Source: Eumeta japonica (taxonomy: Eukaryota > Arthropoda > Insecta > Lepidoptera > Psychidae). Taken from it: 64,000 nt of DNA. How positions within the stretch are numbered: position 1 is the first letter of the stretch; each line of letters starts with the position of its first letter. The stretch is taken from NCBI GenBank assembly GCA_005406025.1, contig BGZK01001258.1, positions 62,001-126,000 of the forward strand, in the 5' to 3' direction. Positions 12,131 through 24,040 of the stretch are shown here, piece by piece. Made by a program: the position numbers and the translations under genes. The notes under the pieces are model-generated. The model saw only the letters and a list, made by a program, of their open reading frames with translations. It searched no databases and was not told the origin of the DNA.

Positions 12131-12419
12131 GTAATGTAACCAATATTTAAAATTATTTTGCCTACATTTCAATTCAACCCACTCAAGCAACATAAAATGA
12201 TCGCCTCCTTAAAAGATTACTGAGTTTATTTAGTTAACAAATTGATATATCTCGGAAGTGCAACTTATGAAAATAGATATTTTATTTGCGATTCTTTGAT
12301 AAAATTACAAATTATTATTATTATACCACCACGCAGTATCGTCGTTATCGCAGAACTTTCAAAATACGGTGGTGTTTGCAGACGGCGTGAGTAAAACTAT
12401 GAGTTTCTTCGTTGGCGTT

Positions 12420-12469
12420 CAAAGTATAACGCCGCTCGTTCATACCTGGACGAGCGGCGTTATACTTTG
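12420..12469. repeat. perfect 20-bp inverted repeat with a 10-base loop
   Basis: The left arm caaagtataacgccgctcgt at 12420-12439 is the exact reverse complement of 12450-12469, around the loop tcatacctgg. The arms are far more GC-rich than their surroundings. It is not part of any element I recognise and lies in the gap upstream of ICA69. Confidence 0.9.
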
Positions 12470-12479
12470 CGTTATACCA

Positions 12480-14050
12480 GCGTTAGGATACGAATAGATG
12501 CTTTTATTAAGTTTAAATGCTTTAATGAAATAAGAATAAATATCGAAATATTTTTTCAAAATACAAAAAAAAAAAATGAAATAAACAACTGTTATTTACT
12601 TTTACATAAAAAATTCTTAAACAAAATTGTTTTTTTTTTAAGCAGAGTTATTTAAATGCCTTATTCTAGTTTTAAAATTCTTTCTAGTTTTGACTAAAAA
12701 ATGTTAATATTGGACTTCATAATGAACTGGGTTTATTAGAAGAGAAACTGTATCTCGTAACAAATATTTAATTGTTAATGATTAAAGAAAAATTATTAAG
12801 TTAATAAAAAGATAAAATGTCGATAAATAAATAAAGAAACAAATATACATTTCATAAGTTTATGACTTGTAATTTAAAAATAAATAATTTTCTACCCAGG
12901 AACTAATTCTCGATGCCCATAAGCAATTCAAATTCTCTATACATTACAATATACGCATATTTGAACTTAATGCGAAATAGCTAGCAAATATTATGTCTCT
13001 AAAATGCAACTAAAAAGCATTGTCTGTACACAGTAGTTTTTAGTATCATAAACGTAAAGATTACATTTTTGATGTCAGCTCACGAACTTTCTAGAAACAA
13101 TCACTGAGTCGCAGATATATAACGTTTTTAACAAATATAACAAAGTTTAAATTTATTATTTGTAGGTTAATTATAGGAATACTTGCCTTTTCAATTTGTC
13201 GGTCTGCTTATACGCTTTTTAAACTATTTGTATGTTCACCATTTATTTATTTTTGTATTTGTTGAGATGGAATTAATAATACAAATTACTTAAAAAAAAT
13301 CTTTGGTATGTATTCTTACAATCAGTAAAAATGATATGGAAGTGTATTCTTAACTCCATATTGTAAGTTGCATAAATACATTGGTCTAGATGCGAAAAAT
13401 TTCTTTTAAAAATCGTTATCAGAATGATTTTATCCTGTTTGTCTTTTTAAAACTGATAATACGGAATAGGTCAATATTTTAATGACCATATTTATAATTA
13501 GATATTTTATAACAACAGAAAAGTTCATAAACGCTGATATAGTACACGTTTAAGCTGTATTGATTATAAAGACAATTAATATTTGAACATACTCACTAGA
13601 TGTTATAGGCTAAAAAATTATCCAGTGTATTTACAACTTGATAAAATCATACATGTAATTAGTTGTTATCTAATAATTGTCTATTAAGTATAACAAAGTT
13701 TTGTCACTATGTAGCGTTTGTTGAACTTTCAATAAAACTTTACAATTGTTTTAAAATGGAAGCCACGATCATAATACACAAAAATTCTCAGTTACAAACT
13801 TAAAAAAGGAAAGTATTGTGTTGCCAACATTCCACGGAATGAAATCATAAACAATATTATTATTTTTATTCAATATTGTTTTTGTCACATCTATTTTTCG
13901 TAAGTATTGAATAATTGAAAATTTTTCAACATGTGTTATAGTCAATAATCTTTATGTATTAGAATATATTTTTCTGAAATGAATTATTACTTCGGGAATC
14001 ACCAATCAATTTATATTGTTTATGGTGATATTTACAACATTTCAACCGGA
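12480..14050. other. gene-free AT-rich stretch
   Basis: No supported gene or named repeat. Only simple A/T-rich sequence and very short ORFs. Confidence 0.5.
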
Positions 14051-14057
14051 ATGTAGA

Positions 14058-14247
14058 ATGGCTGCTTTGAGCGGCGTTAAAGGGAAGTGTTAGTGAATAT
14101 CGAATTAAAATTTATGTTAATGATGCTCTGGTTTGTTAGATGAGACTAGCTGAACTGTTTAAGCATTCGAATAGCATAAAATGTATTGCAGCAATGATAA
14201 AACAATACCAGGAGTGTCATCCCAGTCGTCGAAGAATGTCAAAGATG
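14058..14247 (+). CDS. candidate first exon of an unidentified plus-strand gene (36 codons, then splice donor)
   Basis: An ATG at 14140 follows an in-frame TAG at 14137-14139. The frame stays open for 36 codons to a strong donor (AAGATG|gtaagt at 14248), starting MRLAELFKHSNSIKCIAAMI and ending in an Arg-rich CHPSRRRMSKM. It would leave the exon in phase 0. Upstream, a 12-codon ORF at 14058-14093 (ATG GCT GCT ... TAG) would act as a leader ORF if transcribed. The composition is polar and protein-like, and the exon sits next to a slightly GC-richer patch (gagcggcg). I do not recognise the protein and found no convincing second exon in the following 3 kb, so this stays a candidate. Confidence 0.4.
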
Positions 14248-16651
14248 GTAAGTTTGTACCCTATGTCATTTTTTGCTATTTAAAACTACGTGAATTATAA
14301 CTATGGTTTTCTTTTGCACGGATCGTTTTTTTATATTACATTAAATACTTTCATCAGTTTTTTATTTTGAATCTAATTTATTGCTATAACATTTAAGTTT
14401 GCATAAAGTTTAAAAATATCAATCCAAATAATACGTTGTTTCTATTTATTATTGCATATAAACACTTATTTATGAATTTGCACTGGACTGTCCTACTTTT
14501 AAAGGATTTCATTTCGACGGTAAGAGTTCGCGTTTCGATAATTTGTTGCGTGCTAAATTGCGATAGGTTATATCGTGTACCTATAACTTATACAATCTAG
14601 CTCTTTCCTTTATAGTTGAGTGTCACTTTAATAATATTTTTTTTTCACTCCCGTAAATATTTATTACACACTGTTATTAATAATACGTTTTATTATTATA
14701 ATTTATTATCATTGCTGCTTATAGGTTGAAATATTCACTATATTATGGATATTATCTGTAGCATATTGCATTTATAGCAATTTTATATGAATAAAGTTAT
14801 TGTTTTCATTAGTAAGTTTTCACTTTCAATAACATTTTCATTTCTGTAATAACAATTCTATAAAGTTGGGCTCGAAGTTCTGAAGGTTCATTTTGAAATT
14901 TGCACATGATATATAAAGGTAAAGCATAATCATAATAACAGGTATGAGCACCTCAGTGTTGTCTAATATTGTTATAGTAACTTATCAGTTCTTTTTGTAT
15001 TGTCATGTAGACTTGTTGAAAAATAGTAATGCGCCTGCTTATATAGCTAACAGTCATAATTTGTTTTGTAGACTAAGGCACATCATACAACCAGTCTTCT
15101 TGCTAATATTAGTCTAATTGATAAAAACATTTCGATTCTATATTTGCATTTTTGAGATATGCTTTAGGCTTAGGATGACACACTAGTCAATGTATCTCAT
15201 TATAATAGTTATTCTATAGTAGGTTTTCAAAGAGGATTAAGAAACTTTACATTTTTGTTTTGAAATGATATTTAAAATTTTGAAGTGGCAACTAAGGAAA
15301 AAGGGGGAATCCACAACATGTTTTTTCATGTGTGCACAAACCTTTTGAATTGCATGGTTTTCCAGTAATAACTTTTTAAAATTTTTTCAAACATAATGTA
15401 GGTCACCAATTTGTATGAGTGAAAATTAATATTACAGTACAATGTTAGAAGTCAGTTGATACTTATACTATGCTTCTAAGTAAAAGTTTTTCAATTTCCT
15501 TGAACAGTTTACCTTTGACCATACAACATACATGTCTCTTAAAGAGAAAAGAAGCACTCTGCTTTTTAGATATAAGATACTTCCTCACCTCACACGCTTC
15601 CAGTTCTGCTTTACAGAAAAATATATCGGAAAAGGAAAATTTGTACTGTTATGTGGAAATAAAATACTTTGATATTGACCCTCATCGCAACATTTTGGTT
15701 CTATTTTACGTTTGGACATTTTATTTCATCTTTGATAAAAATTTGTTGAGTTTATGTTGCTGCAGTGCAAGGGCACATTCTTCAAAATCACTTTATTTGA
15801 GGTCGAGGTTCTTGTACCATATGCTCTGCATATTGGCTCAACGTGTGTCAGGGAGTGCTAAGAAGGCTTAACACATTTTCCTAGGCATTGAACGAGAAGA
15901 TTAAGTTTAAAAAATATTGGTCGATCCTAACTTGATAACCTCTAAACACTAAGGCAATAATTGAACCATTTCACCACTGTCACTCACTTCAATCAATCAA
16001 TATTAATTCAATATTAACATATCAATATTAATTGATTTTTACTCTAATGTAGACTAAACTATAAATACCATTAACTTATCAAAGACATAGTAATAAATAA
16101 ACAAATATATTACTATATACATCTGAAAACTATTTAGTAATTATTTTATTTCGTAACATAATATCAGTTTCGACACGAATGTTAGCTTGGATGAAATAAA
16201 AAAAAGTGAATTAATAAATGATTGTCAGACAGTATTCATCATCATAATTTATGTTTATGTTTTTTCTGAGAATGATGTATATTAAATTTATATATGGATT
16301 TAATCTATTAATATTTTGTAGTTTTGATGTTTCTTGTGATAGATATGATTTAAATGATTTTTCATGAACTTAGTAAGGTGTTTATAGTTATCTACTATAA
16401 TTATACAGTGAGGGACATTCATGTCTTCAAATGTTTTTTGGTAAATTTATACTATTTCTGGTGGATTAAGGAATTTATTCATCCACTCAACAAGGTGAGA
16501 ATATTTAGTTATATATCTTAATAATTGGCATTTAATTGAAAACCAGAGCCTGTAAGTAAAGCACTCCTTCATACAGAGTTGTTTAAGGATCTGAAAAACA
16601 TGTATTAAAAATACATATCTGCATTAAATATATGCTCACATATGGACCTGA

Positions 16652-16670
16652 ACACACACACACACACACA
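16652..16670. repeat. (CA)n microsatellite
   Basis: Nine to ten uninterrupted CA units. Confidence 0.9.
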
Positions 16671-17046
16671 ATATTCTAACTGGCCTGGCAGACTTTCTAT
16701 TTTTCTACGTCGAGGCATGTAGGATTTTTTTTTTGTACTAATTTTGCAGTGCATTGAATTTGTTTTGTTAACCACAAAACTAAGATTTATTTTTTATGTA
16801 CAGTTGTCTTACATATTTTTATTTTGAGTTTTTTTATCACTTATTTTATGCAAAGTATTATTCGTTTGTAATTTTTTGAGTGATTAGTTTTCTTACTTTA
16901 CAATTATTCAAAAATTTTGTTTAATTATAATACAGATTTTCTAAAGACTAGCTAATTATCTAATAATGGTATATAATGTAATGATATAATGCAAATTATC
17001 TCTTAAAAAATTAAAATTTTTGATTTATGTTAAATTATGTGTTTTA

Positions 17047-17181
17047 GTGTAAACGATCCTTCTCTAAAGCCAGATAAAATCTTACATATGAAGAGTGAGG
17101 GGGAATTCCAGAAATCTTATGTGCTTTTGCATGGTGATAGGGAAGGTTCAAAACAGTCAAAATCATCCTTCATAATTAATT
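17047..17181 (+). other. short coding-like segment, 44 codons
   Basis: After an acceptor-like ...tgttttag the frame reads SVNDPSLKPDKILHMKSEGE, then continues through QKSYVLLHGDREGSKQSK to a TAA near 17179-17181. The composition is balanced and polar, unlike random AT-rich ORFs here. It could be a terminal exon or the remains of a transposon protein. I do not recognise it. Confidence 0.25.
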
Positions 17182-17717
17182 AATGACCCCTTAGCCATAT
17201 TTTGTTTATACATATTAAATGCATCACCTATATTGTGGTTGTGTCTTTATAATGTGATTTTCTTTATTGACATAATTTTTATTTGATGTAATAATAAGAG
17301 TATAAATTATAATGTGATAATGAAATATTTTTGTTTAAAAGTTCCATTTATTAGGTTCAGAATTACTTAATGTTTTTCTTTTTAATGCTAAACCAATGTA
17401 TATTGAGAATATCAATTATTTTGGTTGATATAAGAATTTGTTAAAAATTTGACAACAGTGCCACCTATTTGATCCTTGCATAGTCATAAATCGTGTTCAC
17501 AACAATATGAATATGCAAACATAAGTCATACAATTGCTATCAGATCCACTAATCGAATGAATTATAAAATTTTATAGACATAAAAGTAAGAATTTGTTTT
17601 TCAAATATTTTTCAAATCTCCATTATGTAATTAATATATTTTTTTATTTTATTAAGTGTCTGAAGGGAATTTTTTATTGTATACGGTGTTATTTCTTCGA
17701 AATTCATTATTAGATGC

Positions 17718-17744
17718 CTGCATGCGACATACAGTCGCATGCAG
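17718..17744. repeat. perfect 11-bp inverted repeat with a 5-base loop
   Basis: ctgcatgcgac at 17718-17728 and gtcgcatgcag at 17734-17744 are exact reverse complements around ataca. Confidence 0.9.
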
Positions 17745-17959
17745 CATGCCACTCACCTCTGACCCTCAAATCTGTTCTTCTATGAATCTTCATATGAATA
17801 TCCACTATGAATCTTCATCCAAAAAATTGAATATTAATTTGAGAGGATTGACAGATCCAATTGAATGGAATCAGTCTTAGCATAAGAAGCTAAAAAAGTA
17901 TATGGAATAAATAAGATGGTGAATAATTAGTAAGACAACAATTGGTGGAATTACTAATA

Positions 17960-19345
17960 AAGGGAAGAAGTAAATGAGAAGAAAAAAAAATGGTTAAGTT
18001 TCCTGTACACAAAGGAAAACCACAAAGTATAAAGAAGTAGTGATTTGAAAGATAAGATAAAAAGACAAAAATAGCTTACAAAGCTGCAAAAGAGTGTGAG
18101 AAAAGAAGGAAGAATAAAATGAAAGTTGGCCATGACAGAAGATTTGAGTGATTTCTGTACAAATAACAAACTTTTCTTGAATGTGGTGAAAAGTCTGGGG
18201 AGAATCCTTAGATATTTTGTGCAAATTTAAATCTGTTTAAACATGAAAATGGATGCCTATTGAATAAAGAAAATCATGTAAGAGAGCTTTTTATTTTGAA
18301 AGTCTGCTAGTGTGGACACAGTTGCAAATAATTTCTATTATAGCTGACAATTTAAATTATGACAAAAATAAATTAACATGGAAGAAGTTGAGAAACTAAT
18401 AAATTTTTTCAACTTGGGGACAGCTACCAGATTAATAGTCTTTTGTCAGGGATAGTTAGAGTTGCGGGTTGTAGTAGCATGGCTACCAAAGGCTGGAAAA
18501 GCGAGCGGAAGTTTTACAAGTGGTTGGTATAAAACCATTATTATTCTCTTAAATAAAGTGAAAGGCTTGGGATAGGTTTGAAGTTTGATGCACTGTCCTT
18601 TAACTTTTTTGGCAAATTCTATGTGAAAGTAATAATTGGAAGGGTTGTGAATAAGACAGAATAAAAATAGAGGCTGTAAGGGATTTCAGAAAGGAATGAA
18701 CAGACTAATTTGTTGTCTCCGCGGAACATCAGTTTATCCTATTTATGGATAGTTGTCCGTTTTGTTTGTGAATGTGGATTAAAAATGCGTGAGTTACCAG
18801 TTTCATCAATTTGCACTAGTCTAGCGGACTTAAGATCTAAACTCCTCAATCTGAACCAAAAAATTGTGGGAGAGTATAAGTTCACAGTGGAGTAATAAAA
18901 AGCTAAAAAGACAGCAACATCAGTCAAATGCCTCAAGTATGCTGACAATTAATTCTGCGTCGTCAGCATGTAAGTCGAGGGAGATGGTAAACAAAATTAA
19001 CCATTTTTTGAGGAAAAAATATGGAAGCGAATGAACAAGACTAGAGTGGTGCTGTTTGAAAGAAACAAACGTGAATAAATAAGTAGTAAAAGTCTCTCCT
19101 AACAAGCGTTCATAACAAGTTTTACCATTTGTGATGGATTTCCAGTCTTGACAATTCATTTACGGCAGTGTAAGTTCGATGTTGGGATGATACTTGAAAG
19201 TAGAAAAGGAGTAGAAGAAACAGTGGAGATGCTATCCATGCGTAATATGTGTGGAGTTTCCTTGAAAGGTAGATACACGAATAGTGTAATGTGAGAGAAT
19301 TGTGTTTTGAAAGAAGATGTAATGATTAAAATAAGAAAAGTATGT
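17960..19345 (+). pseudogene. heavily decayed non-LTR retrotransposon (reverse transcriptase ORF remnant)
   Basis: Broken plus-strand frames line up with the lepidopteran non-LTR ORF2 pattern. A basic linker region (KKKKWLSFLYTKENHK near 17970-18020) comes first. The RT start follows: VARWLAKGWKSERKFYKWLV-like sequence near 18475-18530, then a 'GKFYVKVIIGRV' match to the 'GKVY..VIIERV' block, then EAVRDFRKGMNR. After the RT comes a C-terminal segment resembling 'MRNMCGVSLKGRY.NSV..NCVLKEDVMIKIRK' at 19230-19345. Many stops and frameshifts mean it is inactive. The catalytic YADD box is not readable. The 5' end is truncated or unclear. Confidence 0.6.
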
Positions 19346-19589
19346 TGTGGTGGCTTAGTCAGCAGGTAGACAGCAGTTCACATAACAAGGTTGGGACCGC
19401 GTTTGTCGGTTGTTTCTAACACTTCTTACGCCCTGGTGGATATAACTGTCTGCATTTTCCTGAGGATGTGCCTGGTTGGCATGAAACGTACGTAAAATTT
19501 CACAATATAACAATTAACGGAATAAGATAATTAAAAAATTGATACTAGCTTGGGTGTTCGATATCTGTTAATCCTCTCAATCATTATTC

Positions 19590-19880
19590 AACTCTTTGGC
19601 GAGAGATTCGTAGTGGAGGGTCAGATTCGAGAGTCAGCGGTGGGTTGCATGCTGTATGTTAATGCATGTTGCAGGCAAGCGTCTATTATGAATTTCCGCG
19701 AATTAACACCTCACACAATAGAACAGTGATTGCGATCAAAATTGACAGAAAAATCGGCCAACATAGAAGATGAAAGAATTCATTCTAAGTCCACGGGAGC
19801 GAAACCGGGGGCACGTTTGTTTAATAAATAGGTAAATTTAAATTTACACCCAGCGAAGCGGGCGAGAGAAGGCTAGTAAA
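19590..19880 (+). repeat. dispersed repeat fragments shared with 23270-23320 and 63070-63150
   Basis: The stretch containing ggcaagcgtct and gaatttccgcga (19677-19745) recurs in the same order near 63072-63145. A second piece, attctaagtccacgggagcg followed by aaaccg (19776-19815), recurs near 23276-23312 (attctgcgtccacgtgagcg, aaaccgcaggcgcg). They look like parts of one or two unnamed repeat families. Confidence 0.5.
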
Positions 19881-20880
19881 TAAATAAAAACTAGTAGCAG
19901 CATTTAGAAACATTTTTTTTATTACTTTTTACTGGATTGGCTAGGCAATGTAGACTTAATTTCGAATAAGCGTAGTGTCAATGCGTAAGAACTCATGCAT
20001 GCCCTGTGTATTCTACATTACATACATTCAAATAGTGTCAAAAGTACTATAGGCCAAACAAATATGTTCTGTAGTAAATCAGATTGATGTTCAAAAATTA
20101 CGTGGCTGTGTGAGCTGCCGATTCTTATCTTTGTATTAAAGAACTTACTGTGCAATTTGGAAATTGGCTGTGTCCGATAGATAGATAAGACGGTCCTAGT
20201 CATGATTCTGCTTCATTTTATTCCTTTTCGTTCACTACTTTAAATATATATTTTTTAAACATATTGTAAGTTTCCATATGTATATAGTAGATTATCACAT
20301 TAAATTAATGTATATGTTGAATAAAGATATTTTTAAATAAGACGAAATAAGATTGAATGATTTTAAAATTGAATTGTTAAAAAATAATATTCTACACAAT
20401 TCTTTATTCTCACATCTGCTGCCTCATAATATTTTTTTAGTTACTTTTAATTGCACTTGTGATCACATTGATGATCGTGACGAAAATCGATTTATCTCAA
20501 ACAAATAGACGAAAATTTTATCTGAGAGAAAGCATGAATGCGTTACATACATATTTTAATGAAATTATAACATCTTACGTTGAATATCGTATCTACCGAT
20601 CTACGAATGAAATCAATATTTTTTTAAACTTGCGTATACAAGTTTAAAAGAATTTTGATTTCATTCGTTTTCAAAATAATGAAAAATGTAAATAACCGTG
20701 ATGAATATCTTTGGAGGACTTTTGTATGAAATTACTGTAGAATCCTATTACGATATGTATTTTTACCTTAGTCTTAGGTTCTTGGGGTTGTTTTTATCAT
20801 GCATTAAGCGTAATAAATTTAATGTATTTTAAATGAAAAGCATAGGGATAAAGGCTAGTTAAAAACACTTTCGATTTCGC
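19881..20880. other. AT-rich stretch without a supported gene
   Basis: Only short ORFs without coding character on either strand. Confidence 0.45.
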
Positions 20881-20898
20881 CATTAGAAACTATTTAAA

Positions 20899-21100
20899 TG
20901 ACGTCATAACATCAGAGTTAGCTTTCGTTCGAACGAAAATACGTATAAGGTCGAGTCGTGTAGGTGGAATTATTCGTAGGCGTATCGATACTGTCAGCCG
21001 CCGCCTTCCGTTCGCCGGTCAAGGATTCCGATGTATGATTTGAGGTTGGCGCGTGTCTGCTGCTGAATCGATGTCGATCGACATAAGCCGACTTCGTAAA
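20899..21100. promoter_or_regulatory. CpG-rich island with a CRE and a 16-bp palindrome
   Basis: A perfect cAMP-response element (TGACGTCA, 20899-20906) lies 16 bases before a perfect palindrome TTTCGTTCGAACGAAA (20923-20938). A CpG-rich stretch follows (gtcagccgccgccttccgttcgcc and around) to about 21100. Such a cluster in AT-rich DNA suggests an enhancer or promoter. No exon can be attached to it. The mariner at 21220 has inserted just downstream. Confidence 0.35.
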
Positions 21101-21219
21101 TTCGTTGTTTGTACGTATTGAATATTCTTACAATATTTTATTTTGCACATATTTTTATTACATATATGTGTTATATATATAAGATGTATCGGACGTGTTG
21201 TTGCCTGTGGATGCTTATA

Positions 21220-22417
21220 CGAGGGCTGCTATTTATGTGTCCGGAATATCAAAAAGAAACAAACATCTATCATTTAATATGGTGTTATTGCTTTTGAAAA
21301 TATTCGCCATGATGATTTATAACTCTTTTTCGATTCTGATTGAGGTATCTCCAAAACGTGCATTTTGAACGCATCAACGGCCTCTTCGTAGCTCGAAAAA
21401 CGTTGATCAGGTAATTTATTTTTACGCTTGGGAATAAATAGAAATAGTCGGGTGCCGAACCGGGGCTACAAGGCGGATGACCCGTCAATTCGGTCTTTTG
21501 AACTCCCAAAAACTAAGTTTCTTCAGCCGATGTGTTACAGCTAGCACTGTCACGATGAAGAATGATTCTGCGTTGTCGGTTGTTCCTTCAAATTTCCTCA
21601 AAGACTTGGCAAACAAATGGTCGTGTCCCACTCCGAATTAACCGTTTTACGATTCTCTAGTGGCACTGTAACCACTTGTCCATTTATACCAAAAAAACAA
21701 GCAACCATTTGTTTCAAAGTGCTTTTGGCACGAATCACTTTTGTTGAGTTGGACTCGTAACACCCACACCGTTAACTGTTGTTCAGTTTCGGCCATACAC
21801 ATCGATCTAAGATTCATCACCTGTGTAGATGTTATAAACAGCTTTTGACGCACCATGATTATATTTTTTTATCATCTTTTGCACCAATCGACCTGACCCT
21901 GTTTTTGATCAATGCTCAAGTTGTGCAGAATCCGACGCGAACAATTTTTTTTACAGCCAAATTTTCGTATCTTATGTATGCTCATTATACTGCCCAGGAA
22001 CGCCTTTATCTCGCGATATGTAACATGACAATCTGACGATGATATTTTGTTGTACAACCTATTTGGAGCGACCTTCTTTAAATTTATCCGTGAACATAGA
22101 CCGCCCACTATTAAACTCACTATACCAGTGATACATGCTTCATCCCAAAAGTCGAAGTGATTTGATAGATGCACTGTTTTTGAGTTAGACCACACCGAAA
22201 ATCGTATTAAATTATCGCACGAAAATTTTCACGAGTTAAATCCATGGTGATAAAGACACGCGATTTTCAAAATGACGCCACAATGTTAAAACAGTTGACA
22301 GTTACATGAAACAAACTGTATTTTACAGCCAAGGAGTTCCATTCTTAAATGTTGTAATTACTTTTTAATTATTATTTTGTATGTGGCCAGTTCCGGGTTC
22401 ATTAATAGTAGCCCTCG
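21220..22417 (-). mobile_element. mariner element, 1.2 kb, inverted terminal repeats and TA duplication
   Basis: The ends cgagggctgctatttatgtg (21220 on) and, on the other strand, cgagggctactattaatgaa (from 22417 inward) are imperfect inverted repeats. TA flanks both sides (21218-21219 and 22418-22419). The transposase remnant is on the minus strand. A partial second copy of the same family is at 61120-61780 in the opposite orientation. Confidence 0.9.
21285..22245 (-). pseudogene. mariner transposase pseudogene
   Basis: Reading from 22245 on the minus strand gives MDLTRENFRAII, then 'YDFRCGLTQKQCI' after an in-frame stop. Later blocks are VTYREIKAFLGSIMS, GDES near 21811-21823 (first catalytic Asp), RRIILHRDSASCNTSAEET (second Asp), TGHPPCSPGSAPDYFYLFPS (third-Asp region) and the typical end HHGEYFQKQ. 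These blocks are in the order expected for a DD34D mariner transposase. Several stops and frameshifts break the frame, so it is inactive. Length is close to the usual about 345 codons. Confidence 0.9.
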
Positions 22418-22419
22418 TA

Positions 22420-23080
22420 GGGGTTAAACAACATCAAACGCGGAAAATTCTGAAAAACTTATACAGGGCCCCGCAACCTACATATTGTTGTCCTTTCCTT
22501 CCAGCTGTCCAATCCTTTACATATTTTTTATTTCTTATTTATAGTTTATTGCTATATTTTGTGCATAAAATTTAGAACACCCTAGGAGCGCGGAATCGGT
22601 GGCGTAGCGGAAGTCTAAAGAACCAATCTCCAAATTTTCGGAGGAAGAGATCTTGGATTTAAATGAATGTAACGAATGAAATGAATTAAAAATAAATGTA
22701 CTCCTTTTTATTTTATGCGATATGTATATACTGCTTTTATTAAAAATAGTAAGCAATATATCTATACATAGAATAAAATAGTAGTGCTTGGTATATCTCG
22801 GTATGTACATTGAAGGTATTTATGAAAAATGGAAAAGGGTACGTATAAGAGAAATCTGTCTGTATGTATGTATGTCTTTTTTTAGGTTCGCACACATCTC
22901 CGAGATTAATGAAGGTTTTCAATACGATTTTCAAGGGCAGATAGAGCTTGCCTTCGAGCAAAATATATTCTATTACATTAAAAAAATTTTCATACATAGA
23001 AATCCCTGAGTAATATAGCCTATATTCTGTTTTAATACTAGCATTTTTCTGACTTCGTATAATTTCGAAATGTGAGCGAT
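22420..23080. other. AT-rich stretch with a doubtful tRNA-like motif
   Basis: Near 22587-22660 the bases ggtggcgtagcgg resemble a tRNA box A, but the expected box B and cloverleaf are not convincing. Nothing else is supported. Confidence 0.3.
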
Positions 23081-23084
23081 ATCT

Positions 23085-23320
23085 GAATCTAAAGCGAAAC
23101 GGCGAATAAAATCGATAGCCAGTACCGGAATTGAAAATCAGGATCGGACCAGGGTGAAATACGAGTGTCGGATCGGTGTTAGAATCAAAAGCGTGACTGG
23201 GATCGAAATCAAGAAGTCGAGAACGAGACTAGGATTGGCCGCAAAGGCTTTCCATATAAAAGATGAAGCAACACATTCTGCGTCCACGTGAGCGAAACCG
23301 CAGGCGCGAAGCTTGTAAAC
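23085..23320 (-). repeat. degenerate GAT/CCGG short-period array (family copy 1)
   Basis: A run of imperfect ggatcgg, gggatcg, gaatc and gaccagg units, written on the minus strand as gatcc/cgatt, ends in agcgaaaccgcaggcgcg. Similar arrays occur at 25050-25200, 34045-34320, 58735-58830 and 61855-61960. A conserved tail motif (aaaatccgttcagtaattt) lies further right near 23995. Confidence 0.6.
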
Positions 23321-23699
23321 ATGTAAATACTATATAATGGGCATGTTCAAAACAACTGCAGGCTTTTGATCGTTAGTCGGTTTTTATTAGAATTATTGTT
23401 TCCTATCTTTGTGCAACTCATTTTATCAAATAAACTGGTATATTATTTACGTTTATTAATCTGGCAGTGTAGTAATATATTCTTTTTATAAATTTTCTAA
23501 GAAAAATCTATTCGCATTTAACACATTTCCTGCGATACTTGTCTGTAAAAGTTATATAAATATAAATCTACACTAAAAGTACTATTATAGCCCTATAAAT
23601 AAAGCTGGTATAATATGTATTGTGAAAAAGTAAAATACGTGTTATACCTATTTTGATATATTTTGGTTGTTAACGTACAATATCTTATGTAATTTTGTT

Positions 23700-24040
23700 A
23701 TATGAACTAGCTTTGCGCGCGCAGTTTCGCCGACGTAAGTCGATCTGTCACATAAAATGTTTGTCGTAACTCAACCGATTTTCTCATTCGCTAGTATTTT
23801 CCCATTGTACATTTTTTTTTTAATAAGTCGACCGCGTCGCTCGTAAAGTCGAGTGTAAGTTTTTTTCTTTTTTTTTGTACGTTGTTCGTTCATATTATGA
23901 CGTCTATGGGCTTTCGACGCTAGCAATATTATTTGCCTTGTAACTTCTCAAATTAGACTTATCAAGTCAATCTATCTACTCGTGAAAATCGTATTAAAAT
24001 CCGTTCAGTAATTTTAGAGATGTGTGCGAACAAACAGACC
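23700..24040 (+). repeat. 3' tail of a dispersed repeat ('aaaatccgttcagtaa')
   Basis: The sequence tagctttgcgcgcgcagtttcg at 23709 and the tail aaaatccgttcagtaatttt near 23997-24016 follow a pattern common to 3' regions of lepidopteran retroelements and SINEs. Related tails lie near 25240, 34455 and, reversed, 56910. Confidence 0.45.

Larger units (their letters stand above)
14248..17655. other. AT-rich stretch, possibly intron, with one ORF of doubtful value
   Basis: A 133-codon plus-strand ORF at 15470-15871 has low-complexity, non-protein-like composition. The opposite strand there also shows broken open segments (for example CKAELEACEVRKYL), perhaps a worn transposon. No gene can be called. 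Confidence 0.35.

Noticed and set aside
15470..15871. 133-codon plus-strand ORF
   Set aside because: Composition rich in Leu, Ser, Phe and Cys as in chance frames; no conserved motif.
22574..22660. tRNA gene
   Set aside because: Box A-like text only; arms do not pair.
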